Assembly (NCBI GenBank): GCA_017302835.1
Contig: JAFLCC010000003.1
Coordinates: forward strand, 186,001 to 250,000
Source: Deltaproteobacteria bacterium
Lineage (GTDB): Bacteria > Bdellovibrionota > Bdellovibrionia > Bdellovibrionales > Bdellovibrionaceae
DNA: 64,000 nucleotides
Direction: 5' to 3'
A model generated the notes under the pieces. It had not been told where the DNA came from and ran no database searches. It saw only the letters and a program-made list of their open reading frames with translations. Below are positions 44,791 to 53,265 of this stretch, in pieces. Numbering within the stretch: position 1 is the stretch's first letter; every line of letters starts with the position of its first letter. The position numbers were made by a program, and so were the translations under genes.

Positions 44791-44818
44791 ACAGTGCTGA
44801 AATTGATTTCAGCACTGT
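44791..44818. promoter_or_regulatory. perfect inverted repeat between divergent genes
   Basis: ACAGTGCTGAAAT (44791-44803) and ATTTCAGCACTGT (44806-44818) are exact complements separated by two bases. Placed between a divergent pair of envelope genes, it could be an operator or a hairpin. Confidence 0.4.
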
Positions 44819-44893
44819 AGTAAGTTTTTACAAGAAAAACACAGTGAATTTTATATATGTCAAAAGTTACTGCACTATGAAAGTTTTAAATAT

Positions 44894-44902
44894 TGGTATA
44901 CT
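44894..44902 (+). promoter_or_regulatory. extended -10 promoter for the small secreted protein
   Basis: TGG followed by TATACT gives a TGn-extended -10 element, 29 bases before the ATG at 44931. No good -35 is seen. Confidence 0.5.
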
Positions 44903-44930
44903 ATCTTGAATTATTTAAAGGAGAATTTTT

Positions 44931-45230
44931 ATGAAAATTGTTATATCTATTGTGTTTTTCTTAGCTTCTATGAATGTTTATGCAATTGGTGATTGCGCTG
45001 CCAAAGTTAAGCTTTGGGCTGAAGTACAAGTTCTGAGTGGAAAAGGTCCTGCAAATGAGCATTTTATACCTGATGGGCGTTTAACTACCATATCAAGAAC
45101 AGCGAACCCAGATGTCGTGAGCGTAGTTGTTCAAAGTAAATATGGCGGTCGGCAGACGGCGATCCTTTATGTTCTTATGGCCAAAAATAATTATTGTGAA
45201 ATACTTGGTTTAATTACCCCTAAATTTTAA
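44931..45230 (+). CDS. small secreted protein of unknown function
   Basis: The 99-residue product has a clean signal peptide (MKIVISIVFFLASMNVYA) cut before IGDCAAK. The mature ~80 residues contain two Cys (DCAAK, NYCEI) that could form a disulfide. They are predicted beta-rich (VVSVVVQSKYGG, TAILYVLMAK). A GGAG site precedes the ATG and an extended -10 precedes that. No family recognised. Confidence 0.75.
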   Translation: MKIVISIVFFLASMNVYAIGDCAAKVKLWAEVQVLSGKGPANEHFIPDGRLTTISRTANPDVVSVVVQSKYGGRQTAILYVLMAKNNYCEILGLITPKF

Positions 45231-45258
45231 AACCTTGATTTAAGTTTTTAGAAAGTCA

Positions 45259-45669
45259 TTATTTCTTTTGAATACTAAAGGCGACTTTCTTTATCCCCTG
45301 GGATTTAACAGTATCGATAATTTCGGTAACCATGGCCAAAGTGACCTCTTTATCGGCGACAAGAAGGGCATTTATTTCTGGATTTTCTTTAATTCGCAAT
45401 AACGATTCAGCTTTTAGTTGTTCCAAGCTCAGAGTTTTGCTGTCAATAAAGAGTTCACCCTTTTTTCCAAGTACTATTTTCATCGGTTTTTTACTCTTAT
45501 CGAAATCCGTTGATGAAGATTTAGGAAGAGAAATATCGATTTTTGGTTGCATCACTAAAGGCGCTGCTACCATAAAGATAATCAAAACCACAAGTATTAT
45601 ATCCACCAAAGGGACCACGTTGATTTCATTGATGGTGGCGCCATCATCGTTGCCAGTTCTAGCTGCCAT
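45259..45669 (-). CDS. exbD: ExbD, TonB-system proton-channel subunit
   Basis: The 136-residue product has a short cytoplasmic head, one membrane helix (VVPLVDIILVVLIIFMVAAPLV) and a periplasmic domain. The helix carries the conserved Asp (PLVDIILVVLIIF) that couples proton flow in ExbD/TolR. The start at 45669, with an AAAGGA site, is chosen over one 18 codons upstream, and it overlaps exbB by 11 bases. With ExbB and TonB it energises outer-membrane transport, here very likely the TonB-dependent receptor at 47182-49671. Confidence 0.9.
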   Translation of the reverse strand: MAARTGNDDGATINEINVVPLVDIILVVLIIFMVAAPLVMQPKIDISLPKSSSTDFDKSKKPMKIVLGKKGELFIDSKTLSLEQLKAESLLRIKENPEINALLVADKEVTLAMVTEIIDTVKSQGIKKVAFSIQKK

Positions 45670-46297
45670 GGTTGAATCCTTTTTTTGCTTTTGCAAACAT
45701 GAGACATAGATCCTTAGAAGCATCGATATTTGCCAAGATTAATGATACTTTTTTCTGAAAGAGATTAAAGGAAATGACTGCTGGGATTGCGAGCCCTAAA
45801 CCAATTGCTGTTGAAACGAGGGCATGAGCAATGCCAGCCATGACCACCTCATTCCCTTGACCTGGAGCATTTCCAAGATCATTGAAAGCTTTCATAATTC
45901 CCATTACCGTGCCTAAAAGACCAATGTAAGGAGCGTTGGAGGCAATGGTTCCAAGAATATAGAGATTCCCTTCAAGTTTGGGTTTTTCCATGGTTTTAAA
46001 GGAACTAAATAATTCATCTAAGCCTTCGGCACTATTTTTAGTTATATGATTGATTCCGTATTTAAGAGCCTTTCCTTCAAGGGCCTGATCATAATGAGCT
46101 AACTCAGGAACTCTTTGGGTATCTTGCGTTTCGATGACTTCTTTGAATTTTAGTCCAATTTGTAAACTGTTTTTTGAAAGCTTATTGAGGGAAAAAAATC
46201 TTTCAATGATAATGGCTAGGCTGAGAACGCTCAAAAATCCCATAAAGATCAGGATAAAATTCGCGCTGGCTTCTGCTATTTTAAATAATGATTCCAT
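45659..46297 (-). CDS. exbB: ExbB/TolQ-family inner-membrane subunit
   Basis: A 212-residue protein with three membrane helices. The family signature is visible in the GLLGTVMGIMKAFND block, followed by HALVSTAIGLGLAIPAVISFN. It forms the pentameric stator with ExbD and overlaps its start by 11 bases. At this length ExbB and TolQ are hard to separate; the tonB gene 62 bases upstream on the same strand supports ExbB. Confidence 0.9.
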   Translation of the reverse strand: MESLFKIAEASANFILIFMGFLSVLSLAIIIERFFSLNKLSKNSLQIGLKFKEVIETQDTQRVPELAHYDQALEGKALKYGINHITKNSAEGLDELFSSFKTMEKPKLEGNLYILGTIASNAPYIGLLGTVMGIMKAFNDLGNAPGQGNEVVMAGIAHALVSTAIGLGLAIPAVISFNLFQKKVSLILANIDASKDLCLMFAKAKKGFNHGS

Positions 46298-46359
46298 TTG
46301 TTAGGGCTCCTTTAGTTTAGGTGTCTGTTAGTTTATGCGGTAGTGTTTTAAATGATAAA

Positions 46360-47040
46360 TTAGTTTTGTGCCTGGTCATCAATGAGTTTAAAGTCAACGC
46401 GAACAAGGTGCTGAGTTTTTCTGATTGGATTTCCTAATCCATCAAGAAAGGGTTTGTATTTCCATTTGACCACGGCACGGCGTGCTTCGTTTTCAAAAAG
46501 GTTTATTTTTTCTCCTCCAGTGAGTTTTAAATTTTCAACGGAGCCATCTTCTTTAATATCTATCTCGAGCAGAATAAAACCTTCAATTCCTGAAAGCAAA
46601 GCCTCCTTGGGGTATTTGGGCTTAACTTTGTAATAGGGAATATCTGTTGTATTTGCATTTTTTGGGCTTGCAATTGGCTGAGGAACTTTTACTTGTTCCT
46701 TTTGCAAACTAGGAATATCTGAACTCTGATCGTTTAATTCATGACTTGAAGAGGAGAGGTCTTCTGACTTTTCAGGAATAGCTTCGGGAATATCTTTCAC
46801 TTCAGAAGTTTTTGTTTCCACAATTTGTGGAGGTTCTTCATATTCCTGATATCCTAGATCCACATAGGATTCTTGAGAGGTTTTTACTATGGGAATCGAT
46901 TTAAGATTTAAACTTTTAATCGTTATAACCACAAGGAAATGAGTCATAATTGATAGCCCAAGGGAAACAAATAATTTTTTTGTAGGAGAAACCTCCTCTG
47001 AAAAATTAAAAATATTTCTTTCTGCAATTGCTGCTGTCAT
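46360..47040 (-). CDS. tonB: TonB-like energy transducer
   Basis: The 226-residue protein has one membrane anchor (LFVSLGLSIMTHFLVVITI), a Pro/Glu/Ser-rich periplasmic linker, and a C-terminal TonB domain: YYKVKPKYPKEALLSGIEGF, ILLEIDIKEDGSVENLKLTGG, then AVVKWKYKPF. It spans the periplasm and contacts the TonB box of outer-membrane receptors. It lies upstream of exbB and exbD and divergent from the receptor gene, so the four genes probably form one uptake system. Confidence 0.92.
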   Translation of the reverse strand: MTAAIAERNIFNFSEEVSPTKKLFVSLGLSIMTHFLVVITIKSLNLKSIPIVKTSQESYVDLGYQEYEEPPQIVETKTSEVKDIPEAIPEKSEDLSSSSHELNDQSSDIPSLQKEQVKVPQPIASPKNANTTDIPYYKVKPKYPKEALLSGIEGFILLEIDIKEDGSVENLKLTGGEKINLFENEARRAVVKWKYKPFLDGLGNPIRKTQHLVRVDFKLIDDQAQN

Positions 47041-47181
47041 TAAACACTCCTCATCAAATTAACTATTCAATCATCCATTCAATTTTTGTTCCATATCTTT
47101 TGGTGCCAAAATGTATCTAGACCAAGAGAAATTTAAGTGGTCTTCCCTTTGCAATTGTCGCGAGGTGGGGGGAACATCATC

Positions 47182-49671
47182 ATGTTAAATTATTTTCTGT
47201 TAATCGGGTTAGGGGCGTTTTCATTTTTAAATTTAGCAACAGCACAAATGGAAGTCGAGAAGATAGAACGAATCGAGGTTATTGGTTCTAGGATTAAAAG
47301 AATTTCTTCAGAAGGATCTTCGGCGGTAAAAAGTATTAACAAGGAAAATATGGAAAGCTCTGCCAATGTTTCTGTTTCAGATTCCATGAGAGATTCCAAT
47401 ATGGCAACTTTTGGTGTGACTCGTGAAGCCGCTGGAAACAGTGCTGCGGCAACCACTAATATTGGATTGCGTGGTCTAGGGGCAACTCGCACCCTTGTCT
47501 TATTAAATGGACATCGATTGCCCAAAGACCCTTCGACAGAAGCTGTGGATTTAAATCTTATTCCGGAAAGTGCCATCGAAAGAATTGAAGTTTTAAAGGA
47601 TGGAGCCGCGGCCTTGTACGGATCAGATGCTTTGGGTGGAGTTATAAACATTGTAACGAAGAAAGGTTATATCGGAAATGAAATTCTGACCAAATTTTCA
47701 AGTCCCGAGTTAAGAGGTGGAAGTTCTGTATCAACCTCTTTATTGTCAGGAACTTCAAATGAAAAATCAGATTTGCTTTGGGTTTTAAATTTTTCAAGAA
47801 ATGAAAAGATTATGGGTAAGGATAGAGAGATCACCAAGAATGGTCTATCTCCTAATGGTAGTACCGCAGCTTACAAAGATGCTTCTGGAAGTTGGTTTGT
47901 TGACCCCATTGGGAATTGCCCTGCTGATTTAATTAAACCAGATGCTAGTGGAAAAGGAAATCGTTGTTACTTTCGCTACAATGAATTTGCAACCTATCGA
48001 CCTTTGGTAGATACCATTAATTTATTAACAGATTACACCTATAGATTGGAGTCAGGAGCTAAATTTTATAACAGAAATTTAGTCGTTTTTAAAGATATTG
48101 AATGGAATTACGCCCCAACGCCAGCAGGATTTTCGACAGCTACAGGAACATCGACAATTCCTGCAGCGCGTACGGTTTCCTATCGATTTATGGAGGCTGG
48201 AAATAGGGATAGCAAAGACACAGAGAAAAACTATTCAACGCTCTTTGGTTTGAAAGGCAATATTTCAGATACTTGGACCTATGATGGATCCGTGGGGTTT
48301 AGCCGCGTGTTCAGAGAAAATCTGGGTTATAGTGGCTATCTGGATGGAAATGTTTTAGATGACTTAGTGAAAAGTGGCAAATTTGATCCTTTTAAGCCCG
48401 CTGGAAGTCGTGGGGATATTTCTCCAGCCCTGGCGCAAGTCTTTCAACAATCTGAATCCAGCTTGTTTACAACCGAAGTGGTTTTTTCCGGAGATATTGG
48501 TGAATTAGAACATGGATCCATGGGAACAGCGGTGGGAGTGAGTGCATGGAATGAAAAATTAGATCAGAAAACAGACAACAAGTCAGCGGCAGGAATCATA
48601 CTTGGATCCGCTGGTTCCAATGATAAGGGATCAAGGGATGTGACTTCCGTTTTCAGCGAAGTCACTATTCCAGCAAGGCAAAATTTGGAGTTTAATTTGG
48701 CAGCTCGATTAGATCATTACTCTGATTTTGGAACCGCAGTGAATCCAAAAATAGGGGCAAAGTTACAGTTAAATCCAAATGCTTTGTTAAGAGCTTCTGT
48801 TGGGACGGGATTTAAAGCGCCCACTTTATCAGCGCTCTATAAAGCGACATCGGAAGGTTACGAAAGTTTTATCGATAGAAAGGTTTGTGCTAAAAATCCT
48901 GAAGCCTGTGCTTCGAATCAATATTTGGTAGTGAGTGGTGGAAATAAGGATCTCAATGAAGAAAAAGCGATTACGGCAGGAATAGGTGGTGTGTATGAAC
49001 CCTCCGCTGATTTTTCAACGTCTTTAGATGTTTGGTATACGAAAATTTCAAATGTGGTTGGAATCGATTTAGAGGAAATGACCAAAGCTGAAAGTAACAA
49101 TGTGGATACCACCCAATACGGCGTCACGGTTCAGCGTGATCAGAATGGAATTATCGAAAAAATCACGGCGCCTAATTTAAATTTACAGCAGGAGGAAATT
49201 TCTGGAGCAGACTTAAATTTTGAGGCCGGATTGGGCCATGGCGTTTGGGGTCACCGATTGAGTTTGCAAAATGATTTTTCCTACGTGATTTTTTACAATA
49301 AAGAAGGTTTTCCTGGAGCGGGGAAAAGAAATGTCATGGGAGAGTGGGGTTATCCTGAATGGAGAAATAATTTAAGTTTCAATTTGAAAAACGATAAGAC
49401 TATTTACAAGCTCACTTTAAGAAGTATTCCAGGGCAAAATGTGATAAATAGAGAAAAATCTGAAAAGATCAATGATTTAAATGAATTTGATTTTTCTGTT
49501 TCTTATAAAATATCAAAAACATCCCAGCTGACGGGAGGAATTAAAAACTTGCTAAATTCAGATCCTCCGGCAGATAAGAACGGGGGAAGTGGCGGTGCTG
49601 CTGAAGTGAATGATTCCCTTTATGATGTGAATGGACGAAAAGCTTTCGTTGGTTATTCTCAGAAGTTTTAA
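47182..49671 (+). CDS. TonB-dependent outer-membrane receptor
   Basis: The ATG at 47182 follows a strong GGTGGGGGGAA site; the upstream ATG at 47137 adds residues before the signal peptide and is rejected. The 829-residue protein has a signal peptide, a TonB-box-like ERIEVIGSR, a plug domain (LRGLGATRTLVLLNGHRLP, then IERIEVLKDGAAALYGSDAL and VINIVTKKG) and a ~22-strand barrel ending FVGYSQKF, which is typical. The ligand cannot be predicted; nothing in the neighbourhood makes a siderophore or takes up vitamin B12. Confidence 0.92.
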   Translation: MLNYFLLIGLGAFSFLNLATAQMEVEKIERIEVIGSRIKRISSEGSSAVKSINKENMESSANVSVSDSMRDSNMATFGVTREAAGNSAAATTNIGLRGLGATRTLVLLNGHRLPKDPSTEAVDLNLIPESAIERIEVLKDGAAALYGSDALGGVINIVTKKGYIGNEILTKFSSPELRGGSSVSTSLLSGTSNEKSDLLWVLNFSRNEKIMGKDREITKNGLSPNGSTAAYKDASGSWFVDPIGNCPADLIKPDASGKGNRCYFRYNEFATYRPLVDTINLLTDYTYRLESGAKFYNRNLVVFKDIEWNYAPTPAGFSTATGTSTIPAARTVSYRFMEAGNRDSKDTEKNYSTLFGLKGNISDTWTYDGSVGFSRVFRENLGYSGYLDGNVLDDLVKSGKFDPFKPAGSRGDISPALAQVFQQSESSLFTTEVVFSGDIGELEHGSMGTAVGVSAWNEKLDQKTDNKSAAGIILGSAGSNDKGSRDVTSVFSEVTIPARQNLEFNLAARLDHYSDFGTAVNPKIGAKLQLNPNALLRASVGTGFKAPTLSALYKATSEGYESFIDRKVCAKNPEACASNQYLVVSGGNKDLNEEKAITAGIGGVYEPSADFSTSLDVWYTKISNVVGIDLEEMTKAESNNVDTTQYGVTVQRDQNGIIEKITAPNLNLQQEEISGADLNFEAGLGHGVWGHRLSLQNDFSYVIFYNKEGFPGAGKRNVMGEWGYPEWRNNLSFNLKNDKTIYKLTLRSIPGQNVINREKSEKINDLNEFDFSVSYKISKTSQLTGGIKNLLNSDPPADKNGGSGGAAEVNDSLYDVNGRKAFVGYSQKF

Positions 49672-49724
49672 ACTTTATTTCAAGATTTTGCTGAGTCAAG
49701 TTGGGAGAATTACGTTTGGATGAG

Positions 49725-50837
49725 TCAGGTTTGGACGAGGGGAAAATAAAAGGAAACTTGAACTCCCTCGTCGGTATTTCGCAGATTCAATGAGCTTCCA
49801 TGTAGCTTCAATAATTTATCACAAATATTGAGCCCTAATCCGAGGCCAATGGAATGGTTCATGATGTTTTCTTCTAAATAAAAAGGTTGAAAGATTCTTT
49901 TCAGGGACTCTTCAGGGATTTTGGGGCCTTGATTGCTAATTCTAAATTCATAAAAAGATCCCACTTTAGACCCTTTGATATCGATTTGAGTTTTTTCACC
50001 GGCAAATTTAAAGGCGTTATGGATGATTCGATTTAAAATTTGGAGGAATAACCTTTTATCGGCTTTAAATTCCAAAGATTCAAAATTTTCTGATAAAATT
50101 AATTTTTTATTTACTAATAGTTTTTTATTTTCCTCAGTTAAGTACAATTCAACTCCAGTTAGCAGGAGAGATTGCGGGTCTAGTTGGAGCTGATTCATTT
50201 CTGACTTCATAATGAACATGACATCTTCAATGATTTGCTTTAATTTGTCGGCACTTTTCTGCATTCGATCCACATAAAGAACTTGATCTTCGTCGAGCTT
50301 GGATTCTTTTAAAAGAGACAAAAAATTTAGAATCGAAGTTAAAGGCGTTTTTAATTCATGATTTATCAAGATCATAAATTTAGATTTCGCTTCGTCCAGT
50401 GTTTTCAGTTCTTTATAGGCCTTTTCTAGTTCCGAAGTTTTGGCTCGAAGTTCTTGATTCAAATGGAATCTTTCAATGGCTCGATCTACAGTGTTCGTTA
50501 AATCCGTTGAGTCCCAGGGTTTAGTAATGTAGCGATAAATTTGGCCCTTGTTTACCGCCTGAATTACAGATTCCAATTCTGTAAAGCCGGTAATTAAAAT
50601 ACGAATCATTTCGGGCTGCATTTGGATGGCCTTTTCTAATAGTTCCACTCCAGACATTTTGGGCATACGTTGGTCTGTTAATATCAAGGAAATATTTTGC
50701 CCTTGTTGACGAATCATTTCCAAAGCCTTATCACCTGAGTCGGCTTTGAGAACCTGATACTTTTTTCTAAATAATCTTTCGAGAGCATCCAGATTATCGA
50801 TTTCGTCATCTACACATAAAATTATCGATTTATTCAT
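49725..50837 (-). CDS. response regulator fused to a histidine kinase
   Basis: The 370-residue soluble protein has an N-terminal receiver domain (VDDEIDN, phospho-acceptor in LILTDQRMPKMSG, ILITGFTELES, ITKPW), a short coiled coil, HisKA with the phospho-acceptor His in FMILINHELKTPLTSILNFL, and a HATPase domain with N-box NRIIHNAFKF, G1-like ISNQGPKIPEE and G2 GLGLGLNICDKLL. All are usable motifs except that G1 lacks the leading Asp-x-Gly form. RR-HK hybrids of this order act as intermediates in phosphorelays. No cognate regulator is adjacent; the divergent gene encodes the Gly-rich secreted protein. Confidence 0.87.
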   Translation of the reverse strand: MNKSIILCVDDEIDNLDALERLFRKKYQVLKADSGDKALEMIRQQGQNISLILTDQRMPKMSGVELLEKAIQMQPEMIRILITGFTELESVIQAVNKGQIYRYITKPWDSTDLTNTVDRAIERFHLNQELRAKTSELEKAYKELKTLDEAKSKFMILINHELKTPLTSILNFLSLLKESKLDEDQVLYVDRMQKSADKLKQIIEDVMFIMKSEMNQLQLDPQSLLLTGVELYLTEENKKLLVNKKLILSENFESLEFKADKRLFLQILNRIIHNAFKFAGEKTQIDIKGSKVGSFYEFRISNQGPKIPEESLKRIFQPFYLEENIMNHSIGLGLGLNICDKLLKLHGSSLNLRNTDEGVQVSFYFPLVQT

Positions 50838-50998
50838 AATCCATATATTAGATGCAATTCAGGTACTAATGAAGCTGATTTCGGCTAGTCTATGGTCTAA
50901 ATTTTAAGATATTTCGTCCAGTGACTTATTTTGAATCAAGTTTTTCAGCACAACAGACGATAGCATTAAGGAATAAGTACTTGATTCAAGGAGAAATT

Positions 50999-53263
50999 AT
51001 GAAGTTCTCATATATTTTGATGTTATTGATGATGCCGCTACTGCTGAAGGCTCAAGGTTATTATGGATATGGCTTGCAAGGGGGACTTCAAGGCTGTGGT
51101 TATAACGTCTCGATGGGATCAGAAGCGCAAAGTTATTTAGACGATATTGATGCTATAAAAAAACAAATTTCCGCTGATCAAAGAGAAAAGTCAAAAAAGC
51201 AAGAACAATTAAGAAAAGTACAAGCTGACCTACGTAAATACGATACCAAGTTAAGAAATTCATTTAGCTCTGAATCCTATTCATTTATTAAAAACCATAT
51301 GGATAATTATTATCGATGTCAGGACTACAAAGGTTTTTATAGCCCCCCTGCAGATGAGGAAACAGCGACAACGCCAGCGACTTCAGCGAGAGTTGAAACC
51401 AAACCGGATGGTGTGGATGCGGTGACGGCGGATGCAATCGCAAAAGCGGCAACTAAAGCCCCACCAGAAGAGCTTGAGCAGGAGCCTGCACCTCAGAAAC
51501 AGCAAGCAAGGCCAGCTCAGCCAAGGGGAAATCCCACACCTCCACCTCCAGCAACCACTCCAAGGGTCAGAAATCCTAGAGGTGGTGAAAAAGGTTCCTT
51601 TGATGTTTTTACTAAGGATGTTTCGCGACTTCCGGCGTCTGCAGAAAGTGATACCAGCAAACCCCTCAATTTAAAAATAGATAGTAAAAAACTAAAAAAA
51701 GAATGGAGTGAGGTCTGTGATCTTGAGAATAACCCCAAAGCGCAGTTAAGAGCTGAAATATGTTCAAAAACCTATCTGTGGATTTCAGAGAATGCTCGGG
51801 TTAACAAGAATGACTGTCAAGGCGCTATTCTTGGTTATCCAAAGGCAAAGGCTTTGGAAGAAACTTTGAAAAATGAAATCGAAGCTCTAAAAGATGCCAT
51901 CAGCTTAGCCAATGACAGCATCAAGGAAAACAAAGAAGCCATGACCGAAGCCACCAAAGAGGCTAATAGACAGAAATTGGAAGAGATGCGCGAAGGTGGA
52001 ATTTGTATTTCCTGTTTAACGGGTGGATCGAGTGCTTCATTTCAAAGTCGAGAACCTAATTGGGGAGGCCTGATCGGAAACTCACTGATGGCGTTGTTAA
52101 CTTACAAAGGTACACAAAACACGAATAACTACGCTATTAACACTATTTCAGATAAAAATGCCCAATTAGGATTTCCGACAAATCTATCACCGATGATCTC
52201 TCCCATGTCGGCAGCGGCACCCTATGCATTAGGGGCTATTGGCGCGGGGCTAGGGCAGGGTGGTTTTGGCTGCGCTGGTATGGCCGGAGGAATTGGGGGA
52301 ATGGGTGGGGCCTATGGTCCTTACGCAGCTTTGGGAGGAATGGGACAAGTCGGTGGAGCCTTCGGGACTCCTCAGTGGGCTATGGGCGGTGCCATGGGTG
52401 GAGGAGCTTACCTTCCGGGAATGGCGCCATGGGGAATGAATGGGCCTTGGGGCTTGAACTCCACGGGAATGGGAATGTACCCACAAATGATGGCTGGTGG
52501 GCAATTGGGATTATCTTTACCAGGCCTAGCAGGAATGAACGGAATCGGTGGGCTTAATGGAATGGATCCCTACTCTTTAGCCGCCCTCAGTGGAATGGGG
52601 GGGCTCGGCGGAATGGGTGGAATGGCTGGCTTAGGAGGCATGGGAGCTTTAGGAGGTATTGGGGGTGGATTAATGAATCCCTATGCCGCTTTGGGGGGAT
52701 CACCCTATGGAGCCATTGGTGGAGCGGGCTTGGGTGGCTTGGGAGGACTTAGTGGCCTTGGAGGTCTCGGTGGACTCGGTGGTCTTGGCGGCATGCCTGG
52801 AATCATGGGATTGGGCGGTCTGGGCGGTGGCCTGGGCGGACTCGGTGGACTTGGTGGGATGGCAGGGCTTGGCGGCTTAGGCGGTGGACTTGGTGGTCTC
52901 GGTGGCCTGGGCGGAATCGGCGGACTTGGTGGAATGGGAACTGGAAACGTACAGATGATGCAGATGCAGCTGCAACAACAGCAGGCGTTGATGCAGCAAC
53001 AAATGCGTTACTATGAAAATGAAGCGCAAAAACAACGAGCCATGTCTGGATTGCAAACAGAATTAGCTGGGCTATTGCAGCGATATCAGCAAGTTCAGTA
53101 CGGTGGTGGAATGGCTGGAAGCACGGGCTATTTGGGAACTCCTTATTCGACTCCTGGTTTTGGTGGAGTGAGTGGGGGATTTAGTTCGATTCCTGGGGTT
53201 TCTACGTTGCCAGGATCAAGTATTGGAGGCAGTGCGAGCCCTCCCAATTTAAATGGTAGATAA
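50999..53263 (+). CDS. large Gly-rich secreted protein
   Basis: The start at 50999 (AAGGAG site) gives a clean signal peptide cut after LLKA. The 754-residue mature protein has a helical coiled coil (residues ~45-85, IDAIKKQISADQREKSKKQE), a Pro/Thr-rich linker, a second helical block with Cys (EVCDLENNPKAQ...NDCQGAI), CISCLTGG, and then ~240 residues of low-complexity Gly-rich repeats (GGLGGLGGMAGLGGL type, DNA ~52220-52960). A Gln-rich helix (MQMQLQQQQALMQQQM) and a Ser/Gly tail end it. The repeat region is markedly more GC-rich than the rest of the window. It looks like a surface or extracellular fibrous protein; function unknown. The amidohydrolase gene starts 3 bases after its stop. Confidence 0.78.
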   Translation: MKFSYILMLLMMPLLLKAQGYYGYGLQGGLQGCGYNVSMGSEAQSYLDDIDAIKKQISADQREKSKKQEQLRKVQADLRKYDTKLRNSFSSESYSFIKNHMDNYYRCQDYKGFYSPPADEETATTPATSARVETKPDGVDAVTADAIAKAATKAPPEELEQEPAPQKQQARPAQPRGNPTPPPPATTPRVRNPRGGEKGSFDVFTKDVSRLPASAESDTSKPLNLKIDSKKLKKEWSEVCDLENNPKAQLRAEICSKTYLWISENARVNKNDCQGAILGYPKAKALEETLKNEIEALKDAISLANDSIKENKEAMTEATKEANRQKLEEMREGGICISCLTGGSSASFQSREPNWGGLIGNSLMALLTYKGTQNTNNYAINTISDKNAQLGFPTNLSPMISPMSAAAPYALGAIGAGLGQGGFGCAGMAGGIGGMGGAYGPYAALGGMGQVGGAFGTPQWAMGGAMGGGAYLPGMAPWGMNGPWGLNSTGMGMYPQMMAGGQLGLSLPGLAGMNGIGGLNGMDPYSLAALSGMGGLGGMGGMAGLGGMGALGGIGGGLMNPYAALGGSPYGAIGGAGLGGLGGLSGLGGLGGLGGLGGMPGIMGLGGLGGGLGGLGGLGGMAGLGGLGGGLGGLGGLGGIGGLGGMGTGNVQMMQMQLQQQQALMQQQMRYYENEAQKQRAMSGLQTELAGLLQRYQQVQYGGGMAGSTGYLGTPYSTPGFGGVSGGFSSIPGVSTLPGSSIGGSASPPNLNGR

Positions 53264-53265
53264 AA

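Noticed and set aside
52250-52880. Several overlapping frames in the Gly-rich region, on both strands
   Set aside because: Low-complexity GC-rich DNA opens all frames. Only the secreted-protein frame has a start, RBS and signal peptide.
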